Shown one piece after another: positions 11,140 through 23,390 of a stretch of 64,000 bases of DNA. Both the position numbers and the translations under genes were made by a program. The notes under the pieces were generated by a model that was not told the DNA's origin, searched no databases, and saw nothing but the letters and a program-made list of their open reading frames with translations. This DNA comes from Rhodamnia argentea (Eukaryota > Streptophyta > Magnoliopsida > Myrtales > Myrtaceae): contig NC_063157.1 in assembly GCF_020921035.1 (NCBI RefSeq), forward strand, positions 24,197,015 to 24,261,014, in the 5' to 3' direction. The first letter of the stretch is position 1, and each line of letters begins with the position of its first letter.

Positions 11140-12590
11140 CATTAGAATCGTCCATTCGTTAAAATTCATTTTTTCCTAAGTTGAAACCGACACAGGGCTT
11201 ACAAGAAGAAGAAAAAAAAAAGGCGGTAATGGCGGAGATGACACGCGGGAAACCATGAAGAATCTATTTATGAATCCTAAAAGTGAGTCCGTTGACGAAA
11301 ATTTTGGCCTAATGATCCTTCCAGATTCGGTGCTAATTTAAAATTTGTCAAAGTTGAATAAAGAGGCCCATCGCGTCCAGACTGTGGACATGAATCAGCT
11401 GAAGTCCTCTTTCGACGCTGCTTCCCAAGTTCCCATCTCTGTATCCTCCACCCAAACAAAGGCTGAAACTGAAACCAATTGAAATGCGACCAGTGTTGAG
11501 AAGCAACAATCCCATCCCAATCTAAGAAAAGCTCTCAGCTTCCTGGAAGATCGTAGGGCATAATTTCTGGACGTGTGAACGCGTTATTAGAAGAGCCGAC
11601 CGCAGAGAATGACTTAAGTAGTAAGAATACCGCATGGAAATCTACTTGTCGGAGACGGAGACGAGGTTGACCAGATGTGGTCGGAGACGGAGAATGTTAC
11701 TATTGTTGTCTTCTTCTTGTTGGTGTTACCGTTGTCAAATGCCTAATGTTCTGCAAGTCGAAGATAGAAATCTACTTCTCTTGGTCTTGCTCTATCCTCG
11801 TTCTTCTGTTCTTTCCCCCCTGCCGCGAATGTTTCCGATGAAAAACATCGACAGACATGTTATGCAGACTAACCGGAGAAAGTATCCTCGCGGTGTGTTT
11901 GTTTTGGGGAAAAAAAGGTTTTTTGAGAAAACACTTTCCTGATAAAGTATCCTCAAGGCATGTTTGTTTTAGGGAAAACTTCGAAAAATATTTTCCGAGA
12001 AATCATTTTTTCAGGAAAATAGTTTCGTTTAATCGAGCTAGAGAATTCATTTACCTAACTTTAAACACGCATATTTTCTATTGACTGGTCATTTGTAGCA
12101 CACCAAACACGTCAAAGTACAGAAAACCAATTTACGAAAAATTCTTTCACTCAAATGAACGCAAACTAATTAACATTCAGCATCCATGTAATTTTGCATG
12201 TGGGAGTTACTGTACTTCTTTCAAACGATACAGTTTCTATTAAAAGTGGGATGCGAATCAATATGCGGATGCCATCAGCTATTGCACATATTGAAGTTTG
12301 AGTCTCTTGCTGTAGAGTGTCAATTAGCTTGTTGTATTTCAAGCAGAACACTATTCATTAACTTTTCAAAACTTGCAGGAAAAGTTTTCGAGATGAATGT
12401 TCAATTTGTTTTTTGTGAAAAATTAACAGTTGGAAAATATATTTCCTCTCTCTTTTTTTTCAACGTTTGAAATTTTGAATCATCTAGGGAAAAAATAATG
12501 GAAAATCTTTTGATAGTCAACTTATAAACTTATATCTAGATTCAGAAAAATGACTTGCTCTTTTGAAGGCCAGAAATCATTTTTAAAAAT
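11140..12590. other. Gene-free stretch with a GGAAAA-type dispersed repeat
   Basis: The part 11885-12170 and its neighbour to about 12580 contain the repeat family marked by 'tttggggaaaa', 'ggaaaat' and 'ttcactcaaa' blocks, which read as inverted ends of a MITE-like unit and match sequence at 52.5-53.15 kb. Open frames at 11634-11942 and 12198-12470 overlap this repeat and give no recognisable protein. Nothing else could be supported. Confidence 0.4.
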
Positions 12591-12592
12591 AG

Positions 12593-13075
12593 GGTTAATA
12601 TCACGAAAAACCCCAAACTGGTACACCTATGATAAATTTACCCCAAGTCGATACACCCGTGACAAATTTACCCCAAAGTATTTTTTTTACCACAAAAAAC
12701 CCCAAACTGGTACATGACATATTTACCACAAACTATTTTTTCGACCACCAAAAATTCTAAACTGGTATATCCGTGATAAATTTACCCCCGTACTATTTTT
12801 TTACTACTAAAACCTCAAACTGGTACATATGTGACAAATTTACCCTCCGATAGTTTCCGTTAAATTGAATTAATACCACGAAAAGCTCCAAATTTGATAC
12901 ACTTGTGACAAACAGAGAGTAAAAACCCTCCAAATGTGTACACCTAGTAATTGCTACATGTCATCCAACTAAACAATTTGACATAAAATAACGGACCCTA
13001 ACGGAGAGTAAATTTGTCATAAGTGTACCAGTTTGAGATAAATTTATCGCAAGGGTACCAATTTGGGTAGGGTGC
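12593..13075. repeat. Palindromic dispersed repeat, copy B
   Basis: The unit starts 'gggttaatatcacgaaaaac' and its right end reads 'aagggtaccaatttggg', the inverted form. Internal blocks repeat the pattern 'aaactggtacacc.atgataaattta' about every 60 bp. It ends about 50 bp before the Copia element. It belongs to the same family as 6781-7290 and 59854-60587. Confidence 0.65.
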
Positions 13076-13119
13076 AAAAGATTCATTTTCGAACCCGAAT
13101 GATGACGATCTCTCCTGAG

Positions 13120-13124
13120 ATAAG
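13120..13124. repeat. Target-site duplication of the Copia element, left copy (ATAAG)
   Basis: ATAAG directly precedes the LTR's TG and the same five bases follow the other LTR's CA at 18537-18541. Five-base duplications are normal for Copia integrases, so this fixes the element's borders. Confidence 0.85.
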
Positions 13125-13772
13125 TGTTGGGAAAAACAGCGGATAGATTTCCCTCTTAGACTAAACCTGTGAGAAATTGAATCGAGCACAACCAATGAAA
13201 ATATACGAACTGAAAAGAAAAATGACACCAGAAATTTTTACGTGGAAAACTCCTTCAATATGAAGAATAAAAACCACGAGACCGTTCATGGAGTCCACCC
13301 GAATCTCCACTATTGATAGTTTAGGTACAAACCTAGCTGAATTCAGCAACAATGAAATCCCAAAAACTATAAGTGAAGATCAAGCATCAACATCACCTTT
13401 AACAAGAGAAACGGATGAAAAACACTCCCAAAAACACAGTTTGAAGTCACCCATGAAAAGCTGCAGTAGACACCTTCAAATCATGATCCAACCGTCCAGA
13501 GTCCAGATCAATATGACCTGAAGCCGCTCACAAAATTTCAGCCCGATCGGACCACTGATGAACCTCCGATCGTCGAGTTGATCGCTGCTGGATAGATTTA
13601 TTTTTCAGAAAACTGTTGCTGTCCCTCGGCTGTCTTCTGCTCTCTTTTACGTACTTGTTGCTGCATTTTTTCTCACATTCTTTTGCTGCTACGTTACCTT
13701 AGATGTAGCAGACCCTTTCCAACAAAACAAATGGGCTGGACCAATTAATAGAAAAATAAAGAAGACCCAACA
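13125..13772 (-). repeat. 3' LTR of the Copia element
   Basis: Starts TGTTGG and ends CCCAACA on the + strand, and matches 17891-18536 along its whole length with scattered single-base differences. In the element's own direction it is the downstream LTR. Confidence 0.9.
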
Positions 13773-13790
13773 AATCTCCCCCTCCAGCCC
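13773..13790 (-). promoter_or_regulatory. Copia polypurine tract
   Basis: On the minus strand this reads GGGCTGGAGGGGGAGATT and abuts the 3' LTR. Its position and purine content are those of the plus-strand primer of LTR retrotransposons. Confidence 0.8.
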
Positions 13791-13829
13791 ATTGAGGAAG
13801 ATTTCGAAACAGAAGAACTCAACAGAAAT

Positions 13830-16800
13830 CCATGCTGGCCTGGCGCCGACAAAACTCATACTTCTCTATGGTAAGAGCCTTTGTCATCATATCTGAAGCA
13901 TTATCTTCTGTGTGTACTTTCTCAAGTTCCAACCCTTTGGATTCCAAAGTTTCTTATATCTAGTGATACATCATATCAATGTGCTTTGACTTGGCATGAA
14001 AAGTGGAATTCTTTGCAAGATGTATAGCGCTTTGATTATCACAAAGTAAAACATACCTTTCTTGAGTGAAACCAAGTTCCTGTGTGAACTCTATCATTCA
14101 AAGCAATTCCTTGCATCTTCGGTTGCTGCGATAAATTCTGCCTTTGTCGTCGACAAGGCAATACATTTTTGCAAACCTTGATCGCCAAGCCACAGCTCCC
14201 CCCGAAAAAGTAATTAAATAACCTGAAGTGGATTTCCTTGTGTCAATATCTCCTGCCATGTCTGAATCAGTATAACCTACAAGAATCGGCTTCTCACTCC
14301 CAAATGAAAGTCTCAAACTAGAAGTGCCTCGGAGATATCTTAGGATCCACTTCAATGCATTCCAATGCTCTCTACCTGGATTTGACATAAAACAGCTAAC
14401 CACTCCAACCGCACAATCTATATCCGGCCTTGTACGGACCATTACATACATTAAACTTCCCACTGTAGAGGTATACGGAACTTTTTCCATGTCTTTAAGA
14501 TCTTTCTCACTGGATGAACATTGTTTATGACTACGCTTAAAGTGTGTAGTAAGAGGTGTACTTACCGCTTTAGCTTTATCCATTTTGAACCTTTGAAGTA
14601 CTTTCTCTATGTACTTCTCTTGAGATAACCATAGTCTCTTCGCCTATCTGTCACGAGTGATCCTCATACCAAGAATTTGCTTCGTCGGCCCCAAGTCTTT
14701 CATTGAAAAAGACTTGCTCAAAGCTGGCTTTAACTTGTCAATCCTTGAAGCGTTCTGACCAACTATGAGCATGTCATCCACACAGAGCAATAAAATAACA
14801 AAGTCACCTTCAGAGAATTTCTGCACAAACACACAATGATCAAAAGTAGTCTTCTTATAAGCTTGCTCCCCCATAAAAAACTTGAATTTTCTATACCATT
14901 GTCTCGACGCTTGCTTTAAGCCATATAAGCTTTTCTTCAGTTTGCAAACATAATGCTCTTTACCTTTTACTTGGAAACCTCAGGCTGCTCCATGTATATA
15001 TCTTCTTCCAAATCACTGTGAAGAAAAGCGGTCTTCACGTCCATCTACTCAACCTCGAGATCAAGACTAGCTGCTAGACTCAAAACAACTCAAATTGAAG
15101 ACATTTTCACAACCGGTAAGAAGATCTCATCATAGTCAACTCCTTTTTTTCTGATTGAAGCCTTTAACAACCAATCGGGCTTTATATCGAGGACGCGAAG
15201 TCGTCTCATCTTGCTTCAATCTGTAAACCCATTGGTTCTTCAAAGCTCTTTTGCCATTAGGTAATGCCACCAACTCAAAAGTATGATTGTCATGTAGCGA
15301 CTTCATCTCATCATGCATTGCATCAAACCATTCTTTCTTATTCTTATCTTCTACTACTTCTTCAAAAGTTTCAGGTTCACCCGCATCTGTCAATAGAACA
15401 TACTCACTAGAAGAGTATCTAGTAGATGGGGAGCGGTCTCCGGTAGACCTCCTCAAAGCAGTGGTTGGTGGAGCTAATGGTGCAATCTCTTGAGCATCAA
15501 TGTCATCCGAATGTTGCTGATCACCCCGAGTCCGATCTTGAACCCGCCGATCATTCTAAGTTTGACCCTAAACCTACTAATCTAGAGTTTGACCTTGAAC
15601 ACCATCTTCAACTTGATCATGCAATTGGTCCCGCAACTCAAAAGGTGGGGCTGAGCTAGTATCAACCGACATATCAGAATCACGGGAATCTGTCTTCCTC
15701 ATCTTCTCAATATCCCAAATTGTCTCATTCTCAACGAATACCACATCTCGACTTCTGACAATTTTCTTTGCAACTGAATCATAAAGTCTATAACCAAACT
15801 CATCAGAACCATAACCAAGAAAGATGCACTCTCGTGTTTTGACATCTAACTTGGACATCTCGTCTTTAGGAACATGAACAAAAACTTTGCAGCCAAACAC
15901 CTTTAGATGATTATACGAAATATACTTTCTCAACCAAACTTTATCCGGAACATCACCATCCAAAGTAACTGTGGGAGAAATGTTGATAACAAGTACCACT
16001 GTACTCAAAGCCTCACCCCAAAAGGATTTTGGCAATTTTGCATCTGAAATCAAACATCCGACTCCCTCAACTAATGTTCTATTCATTCTTTCTGCCACGC
16101 CATTTAACCGAGGCATTTTAGGAGGTGTTTTCTGATGTCGAATCCCCCATTTCCTGCAATATTCATCAAATGGTCCGATGTATTCACCACTGTTATTTGA
16201 ACGAATGCATTTCAACTTTTTTTCGGCCCGCCTTTCAACCGAAACTTGAAACCGCTTGAACGCACCTAACACTTGATCTTTCACCTTCAAAAAATAAACC
16301 CATCATTTTCTTGAATGGTCATCAATGAAGGTTACAAAGTAGGCTGCATTGCCAAGTGTTAGTGGTTTTATTGGACCACAAACATCCGAATGCACCAGTT
16401 CTAGCAGCTACGATTTTCTCGAAGGCGGATGACTCTTAAAAGAAACTCTTTGTTGTTTTCCTACTAAATAATGTGCACACTTCTCAAGTCTCGCACACTT
16501 CACTCCGGAGAGTAAACCATTTTTAACCAACAAACCAATACCTTTCTCACTTATGTGACTAAGCCTCTTATGCCATAATGCATTTGCATTCTCATCTTCC
16601 ACAACATTACACATGTCTTTCGAAATCTTGGCTCGAAACAAATACAAGGAAGATTGCTTCATGCCTCTAGCCACAACTAATGAGCCTCTGGTAAGTTTCC
16701 ACTATCCATTATCAAAAGTACTGCAAAATCCTACATCATTGAGTTTACCGGTCGAAATCAGATTCAAACGAATATTCGGAATATGCCTAACATCTTTCGG

Positions 16801-17856
16801 AATTAGTTTTACTCTATTATTAGTCTCCAAGCACACATCTCTTATACCCACAACTGTAGCCAAACCGTCATTCACCATTCTTAAGGTGCCAAAATTTCCT
16901 GACTTGTAGGATGTAAAGAACTCCTTCCTGGAGGTGATATGAAGAGAAGCTCTATTATCAATAACCTAGTTTCAATCATCGCATGCAAAATTAATATTGT
17001 CATCATAGCAAACAATGACAAGTTCATCAGTAGCAATTGCCACCTAATCATCACTACTATTATCTCTTTTCTCATTGTTCTCATTGCCATTTTTCTTCTC
17101 ATTCCTCTTCTCATTTTTCAGCTGAAAATAATTTTTCGTAATATGACCCATCTTACCGCAGTGATGACACTCAACAATCTTTTTCCATGATCTTGACTTG
17201 CTTCGGCTCTTATATCTACCTTTTGGACCTCTACTCTGACTTCGGCCCTTGTTTTCAACAACTAAAGCTTCCGAATGAGAGGAAGAACCATGCATTTTTC
17301 TTTTCATCTCCTCATTCAGAACACCACTTTTCGCAAAATCCATGGTAACAATACCATCGGGTGCAGCATTAATCAAAGACATACGAAATGTCGCCCATGA
17401 TTCCGGTAAGATACACAGCAGTCAAAGTCCTTGCACTTCATCATCAAACTTACTATTCATGGCAGAAAGTTGATATATCACTCCCTGAAACTCATTCAAA
17501 TGGTCCGATATAGATTGGCCATCTTTATAGTGCAACTCCATAAATTGTTTAATCAAACATATTTTGTTGTTGCCGATCTTTCATGCATATAATGACTCTA
17601 GCTTATTCCACAAAGTTCTAGCATGTGATTCTTTGCTAATGTGATTCAAAACATTATCATCGATAAATTGTCGAATAAACCCACACACAATTTTGTGCTC
17701 AAGATTTCAATCAGCATCGATCATATTATCAGGTTTAGCATCAGCAAAAACCGGTAAATGCTAGCGCTTCACATATAGAAGATCTTCCATTTTTCCTCTC
17801 CATACATGATAATTCTTTCCATTCAAACTAACCATCCCGCTCATATTCGCTTCCAT
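13830..17856 (-). pseudogene. Copia gag-pol polyprotein, interrupted
   Basis: Start ATG is at 17856-17854, about 35 bp inside the 5' LTR border. Gag runs to about 17100 and carries a zinc knuckle near 17130-17180 (CHHCGKMGH...), whose fourth ligand reads Tyr instead of Cys. The gag-pre-integrase segment (KRLSHISEKGIGLLVKNG) is at 16408-16674. The integrase core with GVAERMNRTL is at 15577-16290. Reverse transcriptase occupies 14644-15456, including WVYRLKQDE and the CVDDMLIV catalytic box. RNase H-like sequence (GYTDSDMAGDIDTRKSTSG) is at 14098-14583, after which the frame is lost. The domains lie in different frames separated by stops, so no full polyprotein can be made. Confidence 0.88.
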
Positions 17857-17875
17857 CGTTCGGTCAAAAAACCTT

Positions 17876-17887
17876 GCTCCGATACCA
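17876..17887 (-). promoter_or_regulatory. Copia primer-binding site (initiator-Met tRNA type)
   Basis: On the minus strand, three bases after the 5' LTR, the sequence TGGTATCGGAGC is one base away from TGGTATCAGAGC, the usual plant Copia site complementary to initiator methionine tRNA. Confidence 0.85.
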
Positions 17888-17890
17888 CTA

Positions 17891-18536
17891 TGTTGGAAAA
17901 ACAGCGGATAGATTTCCCTCTTTGACTAACCTGTGAGAAATTGAATCAAGCACAACCAATGGAAATATACGAACTGAAAAGAAAAATGACACCAGAAATT
18001 TTTACGTGAAAAACTCCTTCAATATGAAGAATAAAAACCACGAGACCGTTCATGGAGTCCACCCGAATCTCCACTATTGATAGTTTAGGTACAAACCTAG
18101 CTGAATTCAGCAACAATGAAATCCCAAAAACTATAAGTGAAGATCAAGCATCAACATCACCTTTAACGAGAGAAACGGATGAAAAACACCCCCAAAAATG
18201 CAGTTTGAAGTCACCCATGAAAAGCTGCAGTAGACACCTTCGAATCACGATCCAACCGTCCAAAATCAAGATCAATATGACCTGAAGCCGCTCACAAAAT
18301 TTCAGCCCGATCGGACCACGGATGAACCTCAGATCGTCGAGTTGATCGCTGCTGGACAGATTTATTTTTCAGAAAACTGCTGCTGTCCCACGGTTGTCTT
18401 ATGCTCTCTTTTACGTTCTTGTTGCTGCGTTTTTTCTCACGTTCTTTTGCTGCTACGTTACCCTAGATGTAGCAGACCCTTTCCAACAAAACAAATGGGC
18501 TGGACCAACTAATAGAAAAATAAAGAAGGCCCAACA
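17891..18536 (-). repeat. 5' LTR of the Copia element
   Basis: Direct repeat of 13125-13772. It holds the promoter side of the element, and its transcription would run leftward, away from the NAC gene. The ATAAG duplication follows at 18537-18541. Confidence 0.9.
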
Positions 18537-18688
18537 ATAAGGTCATCCTATCCTAAGTTCAGTTCTTCAAACAGTGGAATACAACTCGATCTCTCCTGAA
18601 ATCATTTTCTTTTCGATCCTCATTATTGAATCATTTCATACGTTAGTTTTTTTTTTCCCCCTCTTTTATGGACCAATTGGTCCACTTC

Positions 18689-18696
18689 TATAAATA
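18689..18696 (+). promoter_or_regulatory. TATA box of the NAC gene
   Basis: TATAAATA lies 113 bp before the start codon and about 150 bp beyond the Copia border. Spacing and sequence are those of a plant core promoter, and no better candidate lies between. Confidence 0.6.
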
Positions 18697-18808
18697 GGTC
18701 TAGTCCAGATCCACTACGTTCTCTAAAACACAAGCTACCAGTTCTGTTGTTACAACACATACGATCGCACCCCCACTTTGAAAATCTTGGATATAGAAAA
18801 ACAGAAAC

Positions 18809-20252
18809 ATGATGGAGGATCATCCGACAGGCTTCAGGTTCTATCCAACTGAGGAAGAGCTCATCTCTTTCTATTTGCACAACCAGCTCCAGGGCTCACT
18901 ACAGGACCGGCTCCGCTGCATCATCCCCGTCCTCGACATTTACGCAACTGAGCCGTGGAATCTCCCAGGTTAAAGAAGAAGAAATCACGCATGGCAAATC
19001 TCTTCGTTTTTCAATGTTTCTCGTTCATTGCCACCGAAAGAAATCGTGGGTTCTGATAAATGTGCAAACTTGTTGTGGGTTTTACGTAAAGTTTTTGACT
19101 TTTCTTGTGGTGTTGTGTGTGAAGTTTTTGACTTTTCTTGTGGTGTTGTGTGTTGTTTTGTTGCTGCAGAGCTTTCCGGAGAGCTGTGCCGGGAAGACAA
19201 AGAGCAATGGTTCTTCTTCGCCCCGATGCAGGAGTCAGAAGCCAGAGGAGGGAGACCGAGCAGAAGCACGGCAGTGGGTTACTGGAAAGCGACAGGGTCG
19301 CCCGGTTACGTCTACTCGTCGGACAGCAAAGTGATTGGGACGAAGAAGTCCATGGTCTTCTACGTGGGAAAAGCTCCCACAGGAAAAAAAACCAAATGGA
19401 AATTGAACGAGTGTAGAGCCCTAGAAACAATCTCACCTCCCAATTCCAATTCTTCAAGTTCTAGCATGCCTGTGTTTAGGGTAAGCGCATGCATGAACTA
19501 ATTGAACTTTGATCTTCATTTTAGTTAATTGCATGATCAGTCTTGGATTTTTGTTTACGATATCAGCGGTGGAAAACATTATTTCCGGTTTAAATAACTA
19601 AAATCAAAAGTGATGCCCATGTTTATGGTAATGTGTAAAATGTATGCATGCCCTGGTCATCTCTTATTTCAGTCAACGTAATTGAACAATTTCTTTTTGG
19701 ACTTTATTAGATGAGTCAATACTTTTCTTCTTTATTAGTTGTAGGAACCACTATTTTGACCAGTAGGTAACACTCATGGATGTTCCCACCAATTAGAGGC
19801 TCGATTGGACGAAACTTCAAAAATATAGCCCTTAAATAAGACTAGCGCTGGTAAATTGGAAATATTATGGGCGCAGCTTAGTTTGCCATCGCTATATACT
19901 AGTGTGTAAGAAAACATTCATTTCCTCATTCTCTCTCTGGGTGCCAACTAATTTGTTGTTATTGTTTTTCCCCCTTGAAACGCTGTAGTTGAGACTTGAA
20001 TACGCGTTGTGCCGAGTGTACGCTGTGTCCGGGAGCTCCCGAGCATTTGATCGTCGGCGACTGGAGTTGGTGCCTGGAGAGACACTACAAGGTGGAGATG
20101 GTGGTCGCGGCAGCTGCAGCGGGGGCGGCGGATCCATTTCCCCATCAGGATCAGTGATAGAGTGTGACGCTGGAATTTCAGGTTACGTGGGGACGATTAG
20201 TATGAAAATAGAAGGACAAATATGGGATTGGGACCAACTCAACTGGTTTTAG
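18809..20252 (+). CDS. NAC-domain transcription factor, NAC090/NAC061 type
   Basis: Three exons: 18809-18968, 19170-19480 and 19989-20252, with phases that join exactly to give 244 residues. The first ATG is followed at once by a second (MMED...). The NAC domain starts with [18 protein letters not shown], continues with [36 protein letters not shown] and [23 protein letters not shown], and ends with [18 protein letters not shown]. The short C-terminal tail closes with [10 protein letters not shown], which I associate with NAC090 and NAC061. The family binds DNA and acts in the nucleus; NAC090 is known as a senescence and salicylate-linked repressor in Arabidopsis. Oddities: 'NECRA' replaces the common 'NEYRA', and intron 1 carries a 33-bp tandem repeat. 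A Copia element sits in the upstream region. Confidence 0.92.
19089..19154 (+). repeat. 33-bp tandem duplication in NAC intron 1
   Basis: The block beginning 'aagtttttgacttttcttgt' occurs twice head to tail, starting at 19089 and 19122, ending just before the acceptor of exon 2. It lengthens the pyrimidine-rich part of the intron and may be polymorphic. Confidence 0.85.
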
Positions 20253-22484
20253 CACAGTCCTCAGAATGATAGTTGTTTGTCAAATGATGTTTTTTTTTTT
20301 TTTTTGTGTCCCTTTGTACTTTCCATTGGGTGCTCAGACGAATCCATATTTTGTATGGATCTCAACCATTGGAAAGAATAAAAACTCGCGATGGAATAAC
20401 TTTTAATGACAATGTTGTGTCCTCTAATTATGTGCATCCACAAGTGAATAACAAATCATTTTGATCAAGATTCAGTGTGTCTATCATCGATTTGATGAGC
20501 CGTTTCTTTCAGATTTTGTGTGTTTATATAATGATAAACATCCGAAACTAATGCTGGCAGACATGTATATGACTCTTCACTTCGTTCATTGCATATGTCA
20601 AATTAAGATAAAAGTTTTGAACAAGTAACAAAGCAAAAACCAGAAACATGCGTTTGCGTAGTTTGGCCATCTCACTGCTTTCCTGGACAAAGGAGGAGTT
20701 GTTTCGCTTTGCCGTCAATAGGAATTACAGGTGAGATTCAAGAACGAACTCTTACTGTTCAAAACCCCAATTATAGTAGTCACGTGAGAACAGATATGAA
20801 GAGGCATGATGAGTCCACGGCACTCTACCAGACAAGAAAACCCTAAACACTCAGCAAACAAGTGTCCCCTTTCCATCTTTTTCATCCTTTTTTTTCCCGT
20901 TTCAAAGACAGGTACTGTAGCAAGACTGTGGCTATAGGACTGTAATTCATAATAGGATTTTGCTAGCATAACAGTCTTTAAGGTGACTATTAGATGAGCC
21001 ACAAATTCTTGAAAGAGTAGACCACACAATAATTTTTAATTAGTTGTTGTTTTTGCGTTGTGGCCCAAGACATGTTGTTAATTCAACATTTACCCAATTC
21101 AAAGACCATTAGATAATCAATTCTCTTTGTAATATTACTACATAACACATAGCATGATGTTTGTACAACGGTGATCTGCAAAATGCAAATCAACAGATTC
21201 GCATAAATCTAAATTCTAAGGCGATTTTCAAGGGTAAGATCTTCTGATCTCCTTTCCTCCCTTTAAGGGGAAAGAAAAGAGCTCCTTCATGGTACTTTCT
21301 TCCCATCACTTCATTCCAATTTGGCTTCTCGTGACCGTCCACTTGCCAACATTTTTAATCACCAAATGACACTTCCACTTCCGCCGAACTTTTTTAATGG
21401 CCTTCTGCCGGTAGTAAAATGCAACTTTCTCTATGTGGCATTATATAATGAGAAAATCTCGAGAATATAACTCGCTTTTAACTCAATGACCGCTTACACA
21501 TGTCTTTATTTCGGCGAATTCCGTTCCACATACCTCCAAATAAAATCTCACATTGAAAAGTTCGAGTTGATCCACCTTAAAATTCCATTTTAGAGTCTTG
21601 CTTGTTTTCCAGTAGTTCGGTTTTTAGTTGGGTTTGAGTGTTGTTTGGATGGGCGCGGAATTTTGAATGTTATAGTTAAACATTTTCGTAGATAGGGAGA
21701 TAAGGATGGATAGATGTGAATAAGCAAAGTGGTCTCCAAAGACAAAGCTGATTGGTATTATCAAAAGAAAAAAAAAAGAAGAAAGTGGGACGCCTCCTTC
21801 GACGAAAGAGGTTATGTTTTCCTATGTTTGTCGTGTTAGATATCAACGAGAAGAAGACTATGGTTTCAGCAATTTTTTAATTAGCAGGGAAGGGATTTTC
21901 AAAATCTAACTCTGTCTTTATCCCAAAAGTTACTCTCGTCCTCGATGTACATGAGCTCAAATCATGATGATGGCAAAGATAAATTTCTCCAAAAAGCAAC
22001 GCTCTTCCCCCACTATCTTCGAAACGTCAATGGCGTTTTTCGCGTGTTTTACTAGCACTGTGTGCTTAGAGATCTCAGGACATTACGGAGCCAAATCTAT
22101 CGCCAATTCTTATAGGAAGCTTCTAACTTTCACTCAGTTTTTCAGATCCGTCGTGTCTAGTTTTGTAGAATATGATTTACCATTCGGCGAAGTCGAGGAA
22201 TGAAGATCAATTCGTAGGGTTCGCCACGGAATTGGACTTGTGGCATAATTTCTTTCGCTATGGAAGTTATGGTCTCCTGGAGCTACATTGCATGTGATCA
22301 GCGCCGTAGATACACCAACAACACGGGAGTCCAATATCCCGACACGGCATTTCGACACATACGGGGTTAATTTTAAATGTTTTCAATAAATTAAAGGTCA
22401 ATATATATATATACATTTTTGTTATATTCAGTCACCCCAAAATTAATATACCCAGCCAACCCAAAAAAAAAACTAACCCTAATA

Positions 22485-22521
<37 letters not shown>

Positions 22522-23061
22522 CTCATCATTGATATTTTTATATACACATGATAATTCATCGGATATATTAAGATATACATTTAATATATAATGTACCCCA
22601 ACGTGTCAAATTTTTTTTATTTTTTAGAAATAATGTGTCGTGTCGTGTCGTGTCGGTGATAATTAAGAGAGAAAAGGGAAAGGGGCCGGAAAAGAAGGAA
22701 GAAGGAGAATGGGCCGCGTGGGAAAAGGAAAAAGGAAGAAATGAAATGAATGGAGTCGAGCCAGCAAGAAAATAAAAAGAAAGAAGAGAAAGGAATGGGC
22801 CCGCGGGGAGGAAAAGAAGGAAGGAAGGAAAAGGGACCGGGCTGGAGGCTGTGGAGCGGATCGACCCGGCCCAAAATCTCTTTTTTTCCTTATCTTTTTA
22901 AAATTATTACTATTATTTATTTTGTACATTTTTTCCTATTATGGCATTTTATACTTTAGAGGAAGATAACGACTCGGACTTCCCAAAATTAGATATCAAC
23001 AATATCGGGAGTTCATTCTCCATGAGCGAGCATGAACGAGGAAACTATGGTCAGCACTAGG
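20253..23061. other. Intergenic, downstream of NAC to the hAT element
   Basis: A candidate polyadenylation signal (AATAAA, about 20375) follows the NAC stop, after a poly-T tract near 20290. The rest is AT-rich. Open frames at 20715-21029 and 21964-22203 show no family resemblance. There is an (AAT)n microsatellite at about 22483-22520 and a purine-rich GGAAGG/GAAAGG tract at about 22660-22860. No gene is supported. Confidence 0.5.
22483..22520 (+). repeat. (AAT)n microsatellite
   Basis: About twelve uninterrupted trinucleotide repeats between AT-rich flanks. Likely length-variable. Confidence 0.9.
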
Positions 23062-23069
23062 CTACAAGG
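23062..23069. repeat. hAT target-site duplication, left copy (CTACAAGG)
   Basis: CTACAAGG here and at 25928-25935 exactly flank the element. Eight-base duplications are diagnostic of hAT transposition. Confidence 0.9.
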
Positions 23070-23390
23070 TAGACACGGCCGATTCGGTGGAACCGCCCGT
23101 TCCGGTTCGGGAACCGGCCGTGTATAATTCCGGTTCCGGGCCGGTTCCGGTTCATTCCGATTCCTTTTTAATAATAATTTTTAAAATAATAAATAATAAA
23201 ATAAATATAATAAATTATAAATTATAAAATACAATTAAATTGTACATTGTAATAAAATATGGGAAAAAAAAAAAAGGAATAGGCTTGAACTTAATGAATT
23301 ATCATTAAGCGCCTACATATCTTCTTGGGGATAGAAGAATCAAAGCCCATGTAGTTCTTTTACCTTTGAGAACCCCAACTTACCTCATCG

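Larger units (their letters stand above)
13125..18536 (-). mobile_element. Copia (Tnt1-94-like) LTR retrotransposon, full length but mutated
   Basis: The element is 5.4 kb, bounded by ATAAG duplications and two LTRs of about 650 bp that are very similar to each other. It is read on the minus strand. Behind the 5' LTR (right side) is an initiator-Met tRNA-type primer site, and before the 3' LTR (left side) is a polypurine tract. Domain order in the reading direction is gag with zinc knuckle, integrase, reverse transcriptase, RNase H, which is the Copia order. Several frameshifts and stops break the polyprotein, so it could move only with help from another copy. Its 5' LTR ends 272 bp from the NAC start codon. 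Confidence 0.92.

Noticed and set aside
21964..22203. 79-codon plus-strand frame
   Set aside because: No motif and no conserved neighbour; the length is within chance for this region.
22617..22929. Phe/Ser/Pro-rich minus-strand frames
   Set aside because: They are the complement of a GGAAGG purine tract.
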